This document shows positions 18,749-27,510 of a stretch of 64,000 nucleotides of DNA, piece by piece (within the stretch, counting starts at the first letter, position 1; each line of letters begins with the position of its first letter). Made by a program: the position numbers and the translations under genes. Source of the DNA: Kribbella sp. VKM Ac-2568 (GTDB taxonomy: Bacteria > Actinomycetota > Actinomycetes > Propionibacteriales > Kribbellaceae); NCBI RefSeq assembly GCF_004345365.1, contig NZ_SLVF01000001.1:620001-684000 (forward strand). The letters are read 5' to 3'. Under the pieces are notes generated by a model. The model was not told the DNA's origin. It saw nothing but the letters and a program-made list of their open reading frames with translations, and did no database searches.

Positions 18749-19680
18749 TCCCGACTCCTCTTGAGCTGGCCGGGTACACGCTCGAGCGCCAGCATCCGTT
18801 GTCTCGTGCGTGGGCGGACGACGCGACGCGACTGGACGCTCTGGCCAAGCAGCATGAGGAAGTAGACATCCTGCTCGCCACGGACCGCGACATCGCGGCG
18901 GCGCGGGTCGAGAAGACGGCGCCGGGTACTCCGATCGAGAGCATGCTGAACTACTGGGTCCCGGTGAGCGACGACCTGTCCGCGATGCTCAGCATGCGGT
19001 TCGAGGGCATGGACCCGACCAAGCCGTTCGTCGACGCCTCACCCATGAGCCGGGCGCTTCGCACCGAAGACCTGTCGGCCCTGGCTGCGGCCGCGACGCA
19101 GTACTACGCGATCCACCACCCCACCTACCTGCGCCTGTGGAGTGCCGAGCCCGTCGGCGCGTTCCCCGGCACAGGACCCGACCGCCGCTTCCTCGCTGCC
19201 CCGATCGAACAACTCCAGCCGCGCCACGTCCCACCCGGCCTGGAAGTCACCCCGGCCCGCAACGTGGACCACTACGACGACGCCCGCCGCGCCTACGACG
19301 CGGTCGACCACGCCCACCCGGCGCACGTAGTACAGGCTCATCTGCAAGATCGCGAAGACCTGGAGGAGTCCGCCGAGGCAGGCCTGCTCTTCGACGTGAC
19401 AGTCGACGGCACCTGGGCCGGCTACGTCTCAGCCCTGGCGGACGGCGAGGACACCCTCGGCCTCCCGGCGTACGTGGTCCAGGAAATCATCCTGGCCCTG
19501 GAGTACCGCGGCCGTGGCCTCGGCACCCACCTCTCCACTCTGATGGCTCAGGCTCTCCCTGAACCCTCCCGAATCCTCATCGGCTGCATCCACGCCAACA
19601 ACACCGGCGCCACCCAAGCAGCCACCACCGCAGGCCGCCAAGACCTAGGCGGCTGGCTCCAAGTCCCCCTCACGAACTGA
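18745..19680 (+). CDS. GNAT-family N-acetyltransferase-like protein in the nuoD position
   Basis: The 311-residue protein ends in a GNAT acetyl-CoA fold: VVQEIILALEYRGRGLGTHL is motif A (R-G-x-G) and LIGCIHANNTGATQAATTAG is motif B. The N-terminal ~190 residues are not recognised. It is coupled to nuoC by a GTGA overlap, in the place where nuoD would be expected. There is no sign of the 49-kDa subunit sequence, so this is a replacement by location, not function. Acceptor substrate unknown. Confidence 0.75.
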   Translation: MIPTPLELAGYTLERQHPLSRAWADDATRLDALAKQHEEVDILLATDRDIAAARVEKTAPGTPIESMLNYWVPVSDDLSAMLSMRFEGMDPTKPFVDASPMSRALRTEDLSALAAAATQYYAIHHPTYLRLWSAEPVGAFPGTGPDRRFLAAPIEQLQPRHVPPGLEVTPARNVDHYDDARRAYDAVDHAHPAHVVQAHLQDREDLEESAEAGLLFDVTVDGTWAGYVSALADGEDTLGLPAYVVQEIILALEYRGRGLGTHLSTLMAQALPEPSRILIGCIHANNTGATQAATTAGRQDLGGWLQVPLTN

Positions 19681-19685
19681 AGCAG

Positions 19686-20534
19686 TCAGGACTCCGGGCT
19701 GAGGAATTCGTCTGCGTGTTCTTCGGACCAGTCTTGGTAGGTGAGGGCTGGGCGGTTGAGGAGGATTGGGGCGGTCGGGGTTACTGGTTCGGGGGTGGTG
19801 ACGAGGGTGGACCAGTAGGTGATTGAGGAGTCGGCGAGGGTGGGGTCGGCGCCTTGGGCGAGCATGGTTTGGCGGGCTTCGGCGGGGGATTGTTCTTCGA
19901 TCCGCATCGGTTTGCCGGTGACGGTGCTGAGGGTGGCGATCTGCTCGGCTTGGGTCAGGACCTCCGGGCCGGTGAGGAGGTACTTCTGGCCGATGTGTTG
20001 CGGGTCCAGGAGAGCCAGTACTGCGACCGCGGCGAGGTCGCGTTCGTGGATCAGGGAGCGGCCGGCGCCTGGGAACGGGATCCGTACGACGTCGCTGGTG
20101 CGGAAGGCCTCGGCCCAGGCCTGGGTGTTGACGGCGAACCCGCTGGGGCGCAGAAAGGTCCAGTCGGAGTCGGCGAGGAGTTCCTCGAGTTCGCCCCAGA
20201 CTCCGCTGGCGGCGAGGGGTTGGTCGTCGCGGACGTTCAGGGAGGACAGGTAGACGACCCGCGACACGTGCTTCGTCAGTGCCTTCACCGCGGCCTCGGC
20301 GCCCTCCGCGCTGAACGACGGCCAGAGCAGGAAGACCGCATCGACACCGACCGCCGCTCCTTCGACCGCGCCCGGATCGTAGAGATCGCCCTGCACCACC
20401 TCGACCGGAGCAGGCAGTTCGGCAGCCTCCGGATTCCGCACCAGCGCGCGCACGGTCGCCCCGGCTTCCAGCAAGCCCTGTACTACGTGTCGCCCGACGC
20501 GCCCGGTGGCTCCGGTAACGAGGATCGTGCTCAT
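19686..20534 (-). CDS. NmrA-like NAD(P)-binding protein (SDR superfamily)
   Basis: The 282-residue protein starts with the atypical-SDR nucleotide motif ILVTGATGRVGRHVVQGLLE and contains the NmrA-like stretch VVYLSSLNVRDD. The family includes quinone/NADPH oxidoreductases and redox-sensing regulators. I start it at the ATG at 20534, where the Rossmann strand begins, not at an in-frame start 33 nt upstream. It is transcribed against the nuo genes and sits between nuoC/GNAT and nuoH. Confidence 0.85.
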   Translation of the reverse strand: MSTILVTGATGRVGRHVVQGLLEAGATVRALVRNPEAAELPAPVEVVQGDLYDPGAVEGAAVGVDAVFLLWPSFSAEGAEAAVKALTKHVSRVVYLSSLNVRDDQPLAASGVWGELEELLADSDWTFLRPSGFAVNTQAWAEAFRTSDVVRIPFPGAGRSLIHERDLAAVAVLALLDPQHIGQKYLLTGPEVLTQAEQIATLSTVTGKPMRIEEQSPAEARQTMLAQGADPTLADSSITYWSTLVTTPEPVTPTAPILLNRPALTYQDWSEEHADEFLSPES

Positions 20535-20619
20535 CTCTGCTCTCTTTCCCGCGAGGTTTTCCACCACCCTCGGACCTCAAGAGCGGTTCAGGTCAAGCCG
20601 GACTCGATAGGGTGCGGTC

Positions 20620-21570
20620 ATGCTCGAGTTCGTGGTGCGGGTCCTGGGAGTGCTGGTCGCGTTCCTGGTGACGCCCTTGCTGGTCGGTCAGGCCGAGCAC
20701 AAGGTGATGGCGCACATGCAGTCCCGGCTCGGCCCGATGTACGCCGGTGGCTTCCACGGCTGGGCGCAGTTGGTCGCGGACGGGGTCAAGTTCATCCAGA
20801 AGGAGAGCGTGACCCCGGCGGCCGCGGACAAGCGGGTGTTCGAGTGGGCCCCGATCGTCGCGATCCTGCCGTACATGGCGGCGATGGCGGCGATCCCGCT
20901 GGCCCCGGGCATCGTCGGCGCCGAGCTCGACTCGGGTCTGTTCTACGTGCTCGCCGTGATGAGCGTCGGCGTGCTCGGCTCGCTGATGGCCGGCTGGGCC
21001 AGCGGCAACAAGTACAGCCTGCTCGGCGGTCTCCGAGTAGCGGCGCAGTTGATGAGCTACGAGCTCCCCTTCGTGTTGTCCGCCGCGAGCGTTGCGGTGG
21101 CGGCGGGCACCCTGAGCCTGACCGGGATCGTCGAGGCTTGGAACCCGTGGTGGTTGCTGTGGCAGTTGCCTGGGATGGTGGTGTTCTTCATCGCCGGACT
21201 GGCCGAGCTCCAACGGCCGCCGTTCGACATGCCGGTCGCCGACTCCGAGGTGATCTTCGGCCCGTACACGGAGTACACCGGTCTCCGCTTCGCGATGTTC
21301 CTCCTCGCGGAGTACGCCGGGATCGTCGTCCTGGCCGGCCTCACCACGGTTCTGTACCTCGGTGGCTGGAGCGGGCCGAGTCCGGACAGCATCGGCTGGA
21401 TCTGGACCGTGCTGAAGATCGCGGTGGTGTCGGTCCTGGTCATCTGGGTCCGGGTGGCCTTCCCCCGGCTGCGCGCCGACCAGCTGCAGAAGCTCGCCTG
21501 GCAGGGCCTGGTACCGGTGGCGCTCCTCCAGCTCGCGCTCACCGGCATCGGCGTCGTCATCTTCTACTGA
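20620..21570 (+). CDS. nuoH: NADH-quinone oxidoreductase subunit H
   Basis: The 316-residue membrane subunit has about eight helices and NuoH signatures: EHKVMAHMQSRLGPMYAGG, LVADGVKFIQKE, ELPFVLSAASV, and LAELQRPPFDMPVADSEVIF, which faces the quinone chamber. Length is close to family norm (~330). It stands as a single gene with a DGPF/sigma pair following, 4 kb away from nuoI. NuoH normally meets NuoB, NuoD and NuoI. Confidence 0.94.
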   Translation: MLEFVVRVLGVLVAFLVTPLLVGQAEHKVMAHMQSRLGPMYAGGFHGWAQLVADGVKFIQKESVTPAAADKRVFEWAPIVAILPYMAAMAAIPLAPGIVGAELDSGLFYVLAVMSVGVLGSLMAGWASGNKYSLLGGLRVAAQLMSYELPFVLSAASVAVAAGTLSLTGIVEAWNPWWLLWQLPGMVVFFIAGLAELQRPPFDMPVADSEVIFGPYTEYTGLRFAMFLLAEYAGIVVLAGLTTVLYLGGWSGPSPDSIGWIWTVLKIAVVSVLVIWVRVAFPRLRADQLQKLAWQGLVPVALLQLALTGIGVVIFY

Positions 21571-21637
21571 GATCGTGGGCCTGCCTGTCGATCCGGCCTG
21601 AGGCTGTTCGTGTAGGGCATAAACGGAGGAGGAGACG

Positions 21638-21979
21638 ATGACGCAGTACCTGCTCAGCATCTATCAGCCTGACGGGCCCGCTCCCGAACCCGAGGTCCTC
21701 GAGCCGATCCTGCGCGAGCTGGACGCCTTGAACGAGGAGATCCGCGCGGCCGGCGCCTGGGTGTTCGCGGCCGGCCTACAGCCGCCCGAGACCGCGACCG
21801 TCCTGCAGGCGAAGGGGGACGACGTGCTGGTCACCGACGGTCCTTTCACCGAGGGCAAGGAACACCTGGGCGGCTTCACCGTGATCCAGGTCGAGACCGA
21901 GGACGAGGCCCTCGAGTGGTCCCGCAGGCTGGCTCGCGTCCTCAGCCCGCTGCACGTCGAGGTCCGGGCCTTTGGCTGA
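21638..21979 (+). CDS. YCII/DGPF-domain protein (partner of ECF sigma factor)
   Basis: The 113-residue protein contains the DGPF-type motif VLVTDGPFTEGKEHLGGF and a small ferredoxin-like alpha/beta fold expected for YCII-related proteins. GGAGGAGA precedes the ATG. It overlaps the sigma-factor gene by 8 nt. DGPF proteins are encoded next to ECF42-type sigma factors in many actinobacteria and are thought to belong to their regulon. Enzymatic role unknown. Confidence 0.88.
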   Translation: MTQYLLSIYQPDGPAPEPEVLEPILRELDALNEEIRAAGAWVFAAGLQPPETATVLQAKGDDVLVTDGPFTEGKEHLGGFTVIQVETEDEALEWSRRLARVLSPLHVEVRAFG

Positions 21980-23186
21980 GGTCGGACCTGCCGAGATCGC
22001 CGCTGTGTTCCGGGCCGAGCACGGGCGGGCGGTGGCCGTGCTGACCCGAGTGTTCGGGGATCTGGACGTCGCCGAGGACGCGGTCCAGGAGGCGTTCGCG
22101 GCGGCGATCGAGAAGTGGCCGGCCGCCGGGCTGCCGCCGAGTCCGGCCGGGTGGATCATCACCACCGCCCGGAACCGCGCGATCGACCGGCTCCGGCGCG
22201 AGGCCTCGCGGGCGGACAAACAAGCCCAGGCGGCCCTGCTGCACGCCCAGGACGAACCGGTGGAGGAGGGTGCTGTGCGCGATGACCGGTTGCGGTTGAT
22301 CTTCACGTGCTGCCACCCGGCGCTCGCCCTGAACGTGCGGGTCGCCCTCACCCTGCGGCTGCTCGGCGGCCTCACCACCACCGAGATCGCCCGGGCGTTC
22401 CTGGTGCCCGAGCCGACGATGGCTCAGCGGATCGTCCGGGCGAAGGCGAAGATCCGCGCGGCCGGGATCCCGTACCGGGTGCCGTACGAGGCCGATCTGC
22501 CGGAGCGGGTTCGCGGCGTACTGGCCGTCGTCTACCTGATCTTCAACGAGGGGTACGCCGCGTCGTCGGGCGACGAGTTGATCCGTACCGAGCTGTGCCA
22601 GGAGGCGATCCGCCTCGGCCGGCTGCTGGTGGACCTGATGCCTGACGAACCTGAGGCTGTCGGTCTGCTCGCGCTGATGCTGCTGCAGGAGTCCCGGCGC
22701 CCCGCGCGGACCGCCGCGGACGGCACGCTCGTGCGGCTCCCGGACCAGGACCGTGCCTTGTGGGACCGCGCCCTGATCACGGAAGGCCAGGACCTGGTAC
22801 GCCGGTGCCTGCGCCGCGGCCAGCCTGGTCCGTATCAGCTCCAGGCGGCGGTCAACGCAGTACACAGTGATGCGGCGACCGCGGCAGAGACCGACTGGGG
22901 GCAGATCGTCCAGCTCTACGACCACCAGCTCGCGATCGCACCGAGCCCGGTGGTCGCCCTCAACCGTGCAGTCGCCGTCGCCGAGATCTCCGGCCCCGCG
23001 GAGGGTCTCGCCCTCGTCGACGACCTGGACCTGGGCGGCTACTACCTCTTCCACGCGATCCGCGCCGACTTCCTCAAACGCCTGGACCGTGCCACGGAAG
23101 CAGCCGCCGCCTATGAAGCAGCACTGGCGCTGACCACGAACACCACCGAGCAGACCTTCCTCCAGAACAGCCTCGACGCCCTCTGA
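21972..23186 (+). CDS. ECF42-type RNA polymerase sigma factor with C-terminal TPR-like domain
   Basis: The 404-residue protein has sigma-2 (VFGDLDVAEDAVQEAFAAAI, then TTARNRAIDRLRRE) and sigma-4 (LRLLGGLTTTEIARAFLVPE and MAQRIVRAKAKIR) regions. A ~220-residue helical C-terminal extension with PNHR/TPR-like character (VALNRAVAVAEISGPAEGLA) follows. This extension replaces anti-sigma control in the ECF42 group. The TTG start at 21972 overlaps the DGPF gene and gives the conserved N-terminus. Confidence 0.9.
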   Translation: MAEVGPAEIAAVFRAEHGRAVAVLTRVFGDLDVAEDAVQEAFAAAIEKWPAAGLPPSPAGWIITTARNRAIDRLRREASRADKQAQAALLHAQDEPVEEGAVRDDRLRLIFTCCHPALALNVRVALTLRLLGGLTTTEIARAFLVPEPTMAQRIVRAKAKIRAAGIPYRVPYEADLPERVRGVLAVVYLIFNEGYAASSGDELIRTELCQEAIRLGRLLVDLMPDEPEAVGLLALMLLQESRRPARTAADGTLVRLPDQDRALWDRALITEGQDLVRRCLRRGQPGPYQLQAAVNAVHSDAATAAETDWGQIVQLYDHQLAIAPSPVVALNRAVAVAEISGPAEGLALVDDLDLGGYYLFHAIRADFLKRLDRATEAAAAYEAALALTTNTTEQTFLQNSLDAL

Positions 23187-23190
23187 CCCC

Positions 23191-23415
23191 TCAGCGCTCG
23201 AGCTCCTCGCGACGCCTCCGCAAGGCAAGGAGGATCCTGGCCGCCCCCGCGCCGATGAACGCGCCGACGAGGGCGGCGAGCGGGCTCATGAAGACGGCCG
23301 GGTCGGTCCACTCGTAGTGGTCGGGGGCGGTGGCGAACCAGGCGAACGCGACGTTGGCGGCGACCAGTACCGCCGCGCCGATGGCGGCCCAGGCGAGCGG
23401 CTGGTAGCTGTCCAT
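23191..23415 (-). CDS. Small two-helix membrane protein, unknown function
   Basis: The 74-residue product has hydrophobic segments at residues ~9-28 (WAAIGAAVLVAANVAFAWF) and ~42-62 (MSPLAALVGAFIGAGAARIL) and an Arg-rich end (RRRREELER). The ATG at 23415 starts it just before the first helix. An earlier in-frame ATG adds ten unremarkable residues. No family recognised. It faces the sigma-factor gene tail to tail. Confidence 0.55.
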   Translation of the reverse strand: MDSYQPLAWAAIGAAVLVAANVAFAWFATAPDHYEWTDPAVFMSPLAALVGAFIGAGAARILLALRRRREELER

Positions 23416-23486
23416 CTCGAGACCGTAGCGACAGCCTGTGGACAACGGGAAGGGGCTGGAACCCCACGTCGCTAAGGTCTGCGGGT

Positions 23487-24251
23487 ATGGGCGAGGGATT
23501 CGAGCTGGTGTGTGAGGTGGAGCCGCCGACGCGGCCGGATCTGAAGAAGGTGCGGCACCAGATCGGGGTGCTGAGCCCGATCGCGGACGCGTTCCTGATC
23601 CCGGACAACCACATCGGCCGGGCCACCGTGTCGAGCGTCGCCGTCGCGAACGAGGTCCAGGCGATGGGCGCGCGGGGGATCGCCTGCCTGAACTCCCGCG
23701 ACCGGAACCTGCTCGGCTTCCGGCGCGACCTGCTCACCGCCGCGGCGTACGGGGTGGAGCAGTTCCTCTTCGTCCGCGGGGACGAGCCGACCGCGGGCGG
23801 GCGGACCAGCGAGCTGACGGTCCGGACGATGATCGAGCAGGCCCGGGCGACGACCTTCCCCGGGATCAAGCCGTTCCAGGTGGGCGCCGCGACCGGACTG
23901 CGCGCCGTACCGAGGTGGAAGGCGGAGGCCGATTTCCTCTACGTGCAGGTCAGCTTCTCGCTGGAGAACCTGCTCCGGTGGCGCGAGAGCGTCGAGCTGG
24001 ACATCCCGGTGTACGCGGGCGTGATGGTGCTCGCGAGCGCGAAGATGGCCCAGAACCTGACCGCCGCGCTGCCCCAGATCGCCATCCCGGACGACCTGGT
24101 CGCGGCCGTCGAGGCGGACCGGGACGCGGGGGTGGATGCCGCCTGCGAGCAGATCCTGGGCATCCGCGACAGCGGCGCCTTCGACGGCGTGCACCTCGTG
24201 CCGGTGAGCCGCTACCGTCAGGTCGCGGCCCGGCTGGAGCGTGACCTTTGA
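23487..24251 (+). CDS. Methylenetetrahydrofolate reductase-like protein
   Basis: The 254-residue TIM-barrel protein resembles the MetF flavoprotein family: FELVCEVEPPTRPD (the glutamate in the catalytic position), then DAFLIPDNHIGRATVSSVAV, LLTAAAYGVEQFLFVRGDEP and ADFLYVQVSFSLENLLRWRE. True MetF is ~290-300 aa, so this is a short, divergent relative that may act on a different folate or in C1 metabolism. It precedes nuoI by 91 bp, with a perfect palindrome between them. Confidence 0.75.
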   Translation: MGEGFELVCEVEPPTRPDLKKVRHQIGVLSPIADAFLIPDNHIGRATVSSVAVANEVQAMGARGIACLNSRDRNLLGFRRDLLTAAAYGVEQFLFVRGDEPTAGGRTSELTVRTMIEQARATTFPGIKPFQVGAATGLRAVPRWKAEADFLYVQVSFSLENLLRWRESVELDIPVYAGVMVLASAKMAQNLTAALPQIAIPDDLVAAVEADRDAGVDAACEQILGIRDSGAFDGVHLVPVSRYRQVAARLERDL

Positions 24252-24285
24252 CCGGTTAGCGACGTTGGCGCTTCTGAGCGACTAG

Positions 24286-24302
24286 TGTCCTGGTACAGGA
24301 CA
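24286..24302. promoter_or_regulatory. Perfect palindrome upstream of nuoIJKLMN
   Basis: TGTCCTG-GTA-CAGGACA, two 7-bp arms with a 3-bp centre, lies 41 nt before the nuoI start in the only sizeable gap ahead of the six-gene operon. It is a good candidate operator for a dimeric regulator. No regulator gene for it is evident next to it. Confidence 0.55.
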
Positions 24303-24342
24303 GTAATGTCAGCGTGCACAGCTATCTGACGGAGGAGGAGGC

Positions 24343-24852
24343 GTGGCCGTACCCGGCAAGGGTCTGATCGAGGGCCTGAAGGTCACCGCGAAGACGCTGT
24401 CCCGCCGCTCCGTCACCGAGCAGTACCCCGACGTCCAGCCCGAGCTGCCGCCGCGGAGCCGGGGCGTGATCGCCCTGATGGAGGAGAACTGCACCTCCTG
24501 CATGCTCTGCGCCCGTGAGTGCCCGAGCTGGTGCATCTACATCGACTCGCACACCGAGACCGCGCCGTCGGTCGGTGAGCAGGCCCGGGAGCGCAGCCGG
24601 AACGTGCTGGACCGGTTCGCGATCGACTTCTCGCTGTGCATGTACTGCGGGATCTGCATCGAGGCGTGCCCGTTCGACGCGCTGTTCTGGTCCCCGGAGT
24701 TCGAGTACGCCGAGACCGACCTGCGCAACCTGACCCACGAGAAGGACCGGCTGCGCGAGTGGATGTGGACCGTGCCGGCGCCCCAGCCGATCGACCCTGG
24801 ACCGGCGGTCGTTCCTGACCCGCCGGCCATCGAGGGTGGGAGCGAGCAGTGA
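24343..24852 (+). CDS. nuoI: NADH-quinone oxidoreductase subunit I
   Basis: The 169-residue ferredoxin-like subunit binds two [4Fe-4S] clusters (N6a, N6b). Ligands are C50/C53/C56/C60 ([17 protein letters not shown]) and C99/C102/C105/C109 ([18 protein letters not shown]). A GGAGGAGGAGG sequence precedes the GTG start. With NuoEFG absent it is the natural entry point for ferredoxin-derived electrons (inference from how NuoEFG-less complexes work). Overlaps nuoJ by 4 nt. Confidence 0.94.
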   Translation: MAVPGKGLIEGLKVTAKTLSRRSVTEQYPDVQPELPPRSRGVIALMEENCTSCMLCARECPSWCIYIDSHTETAPSVGEQARERSRNVLDRFAIDFSLCMYCGICIEACPFDALFWSPEFEYAETDLRNLTHEKDRLREWMWTVPAPQPIDPGPAVVPDPPAIEGGSEQ

Positions 24853-25388
24853 CGACTGCGCTCTTCTCCATCGCGGGGGCGATGGCGGTCGTGGCGGCCG
24901 TACTGGTGGTGACATCGCGGCGGATCGTGCACGCCGCGCTCTGGCTGGTGGTCGCGCTCGGCGCTGTGGCCGGATGCTTCGGCGTGCTGCACGCGGAGTT
25001 CGTCGCGCTGGTGCAGATCCTGGTCTATGTCGGCGCGATCGTCGTCCTGGTGCTCTTCGCGATGATGCTGACCAAGGCCCCGACCAACCCGCTGCCCGGG
25101 CTGACCACCGGCCGCAGCCCGTTCGCCGCGGCGGTCGCGCTGGTGCTCGCGCTGATCCTCGGCACCGGGGTGGTCGTTGCCTTCGGCAATGAGAAGGTCA
25201 AGCCGGTACCGGCGGGCTCGGCGGAGAGCGTCGGCAACGCCGTGTTCCGCAGCTGGGTGCTGCCCTTCGAGGTGCTGTCGGTGCTGTTGCTGGCGGCCCT
25301 GATCGGCGCGATCGTGCTCTCCCAGCGCAGCGGACGCCTGTCGGAACCCTCTGAACCAGTGTCGGGCGCAGAGGGGGGAGACGACTGA
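24849..25388 (+). CDS. nuoJ: NADH-quinone oxidoreductase subunit J
   Basis: The 179-residue membrane subunit has five hydrophobic helices and the NuoJ signature [20 protein letters not shown], which includes the pi-bulge helix involved in coupling. It overlaps nuoI (GTGA) and shares one base with the nuoK start. Size is normal. Confidence 0.92.
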   Translation: MTTALFSIAGAMAVVAAVLVVTSRRIVHAALWLVVALGAVAGCFGVLHAEFVALVQILVYVGAIVVLVLFAMMLTKAPTNPLPGLTTGRSPFAAAVALVLALILGTGVVVAFGNEKVKPVPAGSAESVGNAVFRSWVLPFEVLSVLLLAALIGAIVLSQRSGRLSEPSEPVSGAEGGDD

Positions 25389-25744
25389 TGCCGCTGGTCC
25401 TCCCCCTGCTGCTGGCGGTACTGCTGTTCTGCATCGGTGTGTACGGCGTCCTGGCGCGGCGCAACGCGATCACCCTGCTGATGTCGTTCGAGCTGATGCT
25501 GAACGCGGTGAACCTCAACTTGGTCGCCTTCGACGCCTGGCGCCTCGACGGTCTCGCCACCGGGCAGACCCTGGCGGTTTTCGTGATCACGATCGCGGCG
25601 GCGGAGATCGGCCTCGGCCTGGCGATCGTGCTGCTGCTTTTCCGCGGCCACGGCCACGTCGACGTGGATGCCGCCCGCGACCTGGTGGAGGTTGACCACC
25701 GGGTTGAGACGATCGACCGCGCGGAGAAGGGCACCGACCGGTGA
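25388..25744 (+). CDS. nuoK: NADH-quinone oxidoreductase subunit K
   Basis: The 118-residue subunit with three helices has the family stretch [20 protein letters not shown], whose glutamate is part of the proton channel, and [20 protein letters not shown] with the second conserved glutamate. The C-terminus is ~15 residues longer than usual and charged. Coupled to nuoJ and nuoL by overlaps. Confidence 0.92.
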   Translation: MPLVLPLLLAVLLFCIGVYGVLARRNAITLLMSFELMLNAVNLNLVAFDAWRLDGLATGQTLAVFVITIAAAEIGLGLAIVLLLFRGHGHVDVDAARDLVEVDHRVETIDRAEKGTDR

Positions 25745-27510
25745 TCGCGACCGCCTGGCGGGTGATCGGCGTCGGCTTCTCCCTGCTGGTCGTGCTGACC
25801 GCCGCGCTGCTCTACGGCGTCGAGCCCCAGCAGACGGCGTTCACCCACGGGGCCAGGGTGGGCCGCGACGTCTTCATCACCTTCGACCTGCGCACCGACG
25901 ACCTGACCGTGCTGATGCTCGCCGTGGTCGGCGTCGTCTCGGCCTGCGTCCAGGTCTACTCGATCGGCTACGTGCGGGAGCGGATCGCGTCGTACACGGC
26001 GCTGGTGACGCTGTTCACCGCGGCGATGGTGACTGTCGTGGTCGCCGACAATCTCTTCCTGCTGCTGATCGGCTGGGAGGTGATGGGCGCCTGCTCGTAC
26101 CTGCTGATCGGTCACTACTGGGAGCGGCGCGACGCCCGCTCCGGCGCGATGAAGGCGTTCCTGATGACCAGGCTCGGCGACGTCGGCTTCCTGTTCGGCA
26201 TCTTCGTGCTCGGCCTCGGCTACGGCACCTTCAAGATCTCCGAGCTGGGCGAGAGCCCGATCTCGTCGGGCACGCTCACCACCGGCACGCTGCTGTTGCT
26301 GGTCGGCGTGGTCGGCAAGTCGGCCCAGGTGCCGCTGCAGACCTGGCTCCCGGACGCGATGCCCGGCCCCAGCCCCGTCAGCGCCCTGATCCATGCGGCC
26401 ACCATGGTCGCTGCCGGCGTCTTCCTGATCGCCCGCCTGTACGACGTGTTCACTGCGGCCGCGACGACTCTCACCGTGCTGGCGATCGTGGCCTGCGTGA
26501 CGATGCTCTTCGCGGCGCTCTGCGCGATGGCGGCGGTCGAGGTGAAGCGGGTGCTCGCCTGGTCGACCGTGAGCCAGTTGGCGATCATGTTCGCCGGGCT
26601 CTCGCTCGGCACCTCCGACGGACGCCACGCCGCGCTCTTCCACCTGACCACCCACGCCGCCTTCAAAGGCCTGCTCTTCCTCTGTGCGGGCGTGCTCCTG
26701 CACGAGGTCGGGACCGCCGCCTTCGTCGTGCTCCGCCGGTACACCCGCCGCGGCGCGTTGCGGAAAGCGATGCCGGTCACCTTCGTGACGATGACGATCG
26801 GCCTCGCCTCACTGGCCGGCGTACCGGGGTTCGCGGGGTTCTTCTCCAAGGACGCGGTGGTCGAGGCAGCCTGGCTCCACGCGCGGGACGGGTCGACCCT
26901 CGGTTGGGTCGTGCTGGTCTCGGTGTGCCTGACCGCCGCGCTGACCGCCTTCTACTGCGTCCGGTTGTGGTTGTGGGTGTTCTTCCGGACCCCGGCTCTC
27001 GCCGGTGCGCTCGGCGCGTTCGAGGACGACGACCCGATGGTGGATGCCGAGGAGCCGGACACCTCCAAGCTGCATGACCCCTCCTGGCTGATGCTCGGTC
27101 CGCTGGTGCTGCTCGCTGTCGGATCGATCGGCCTCGGGTACGCCGACGGGGTGCACCTCAACTGGGGGGTCGCCCTGGTGACGACGGTGCTCGCGTTGCT
27201 CGGAGCACTGCCGGCGTACTCGTTGTGGCAGCGCGGGGCGGACCCGCGCCCGGTGGTGCTGGAGCGGGAGTTCGGGGTGGACCAGGCCTACTACCGGATC
27301 TTCGCCGTACCGGTGCGGTGGTCCGCGCAACTGGCGGTCGCCGGTGACCGGGATGTCATCGGCGCCTACGTACGCGCGGCGGGACGGACCGGAACGCTGG
27401 CGTCGCAGGGCTTACGCCGGCTGCAGACCGGGAACGCGCAGACCTACCTGACCGCCGCGGTGATCGGGGTCATCGCGCTCGCGATCCTGGCGGGGGTGAT
27501 CGGCTCATGA
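25741..27510 (+). CDS. nuoL: NADH-quinone oxidoreductase subunit L
   Basis: The 589-residue antiporter-like subunit has ~14 helices. Clear motifs are [20 protein letters not shown] (channel glutamate), [17 protein letters not shown], and [20 protein letters not shown] followed by [11 protein letters not shown], the core proton channel. [20 protein letters not shown] is also present. It is slightly short of E. coli NuoL (613) but includes the C-terminal region. Overlaps both neighbours by 4 nt. Confidence 0.94.
   Translation: MIATAWRVIGVGFSLLVVLTAALLYGVEPQQTAFTHGARVGRDVFITFDLRTDDLTVLMLAVVGVVSACVQVYSIGYVRERIASYTALVTLFTAAMVTVVVADNLFLLLIGWEVMGACSYLLIGHYWERRDARSGAMKAFLMTRLGDVGFLFGIFVLGLGYGTFKISELGESPISSGTLTTGTLLLLVGVVGKSAQVPLQTWLPDAMPGPSPVSALIHAATMVAAGVFLIARLYDVFTAAATTLTVLAIVACVTMLFAALCAMAAVEVKRVLAWSTVSQLAIMFAGLSLGTSDGRHAALFHLTTHAAFKGLLFLCAGVLLHEVGTAAFVVLRRYTRRGALRKAMPVTFVTMTIGLASLAGVPGFAGFFSKDAVVEAAWLHARDGSTLGWVVLVSVCLTAALTAFYCVRLWLWVFFRTPALAGALGAFEDDDPMVDAEEPDTSKLHDPSWLMLGPLVLLAVGSIGLGYADGVHLNWGVALVTTVLALLGALPAYSLWQRGADPRPVVLEREFGVDQAYYRIFAVPVRWSAQLAVAGDRDVIGAYVRAAGRTGTLASQGLRRLQTGNAQTYLTAAVIGVIALAILAGVIGS

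Noticed and set aside
18745..20619. A nuoD gene between nuoC and nuoH
   Set aside because: All frames there were checked for the 49-kDa subunit pattern. Only the GNAT and NmrA-like genes are present.
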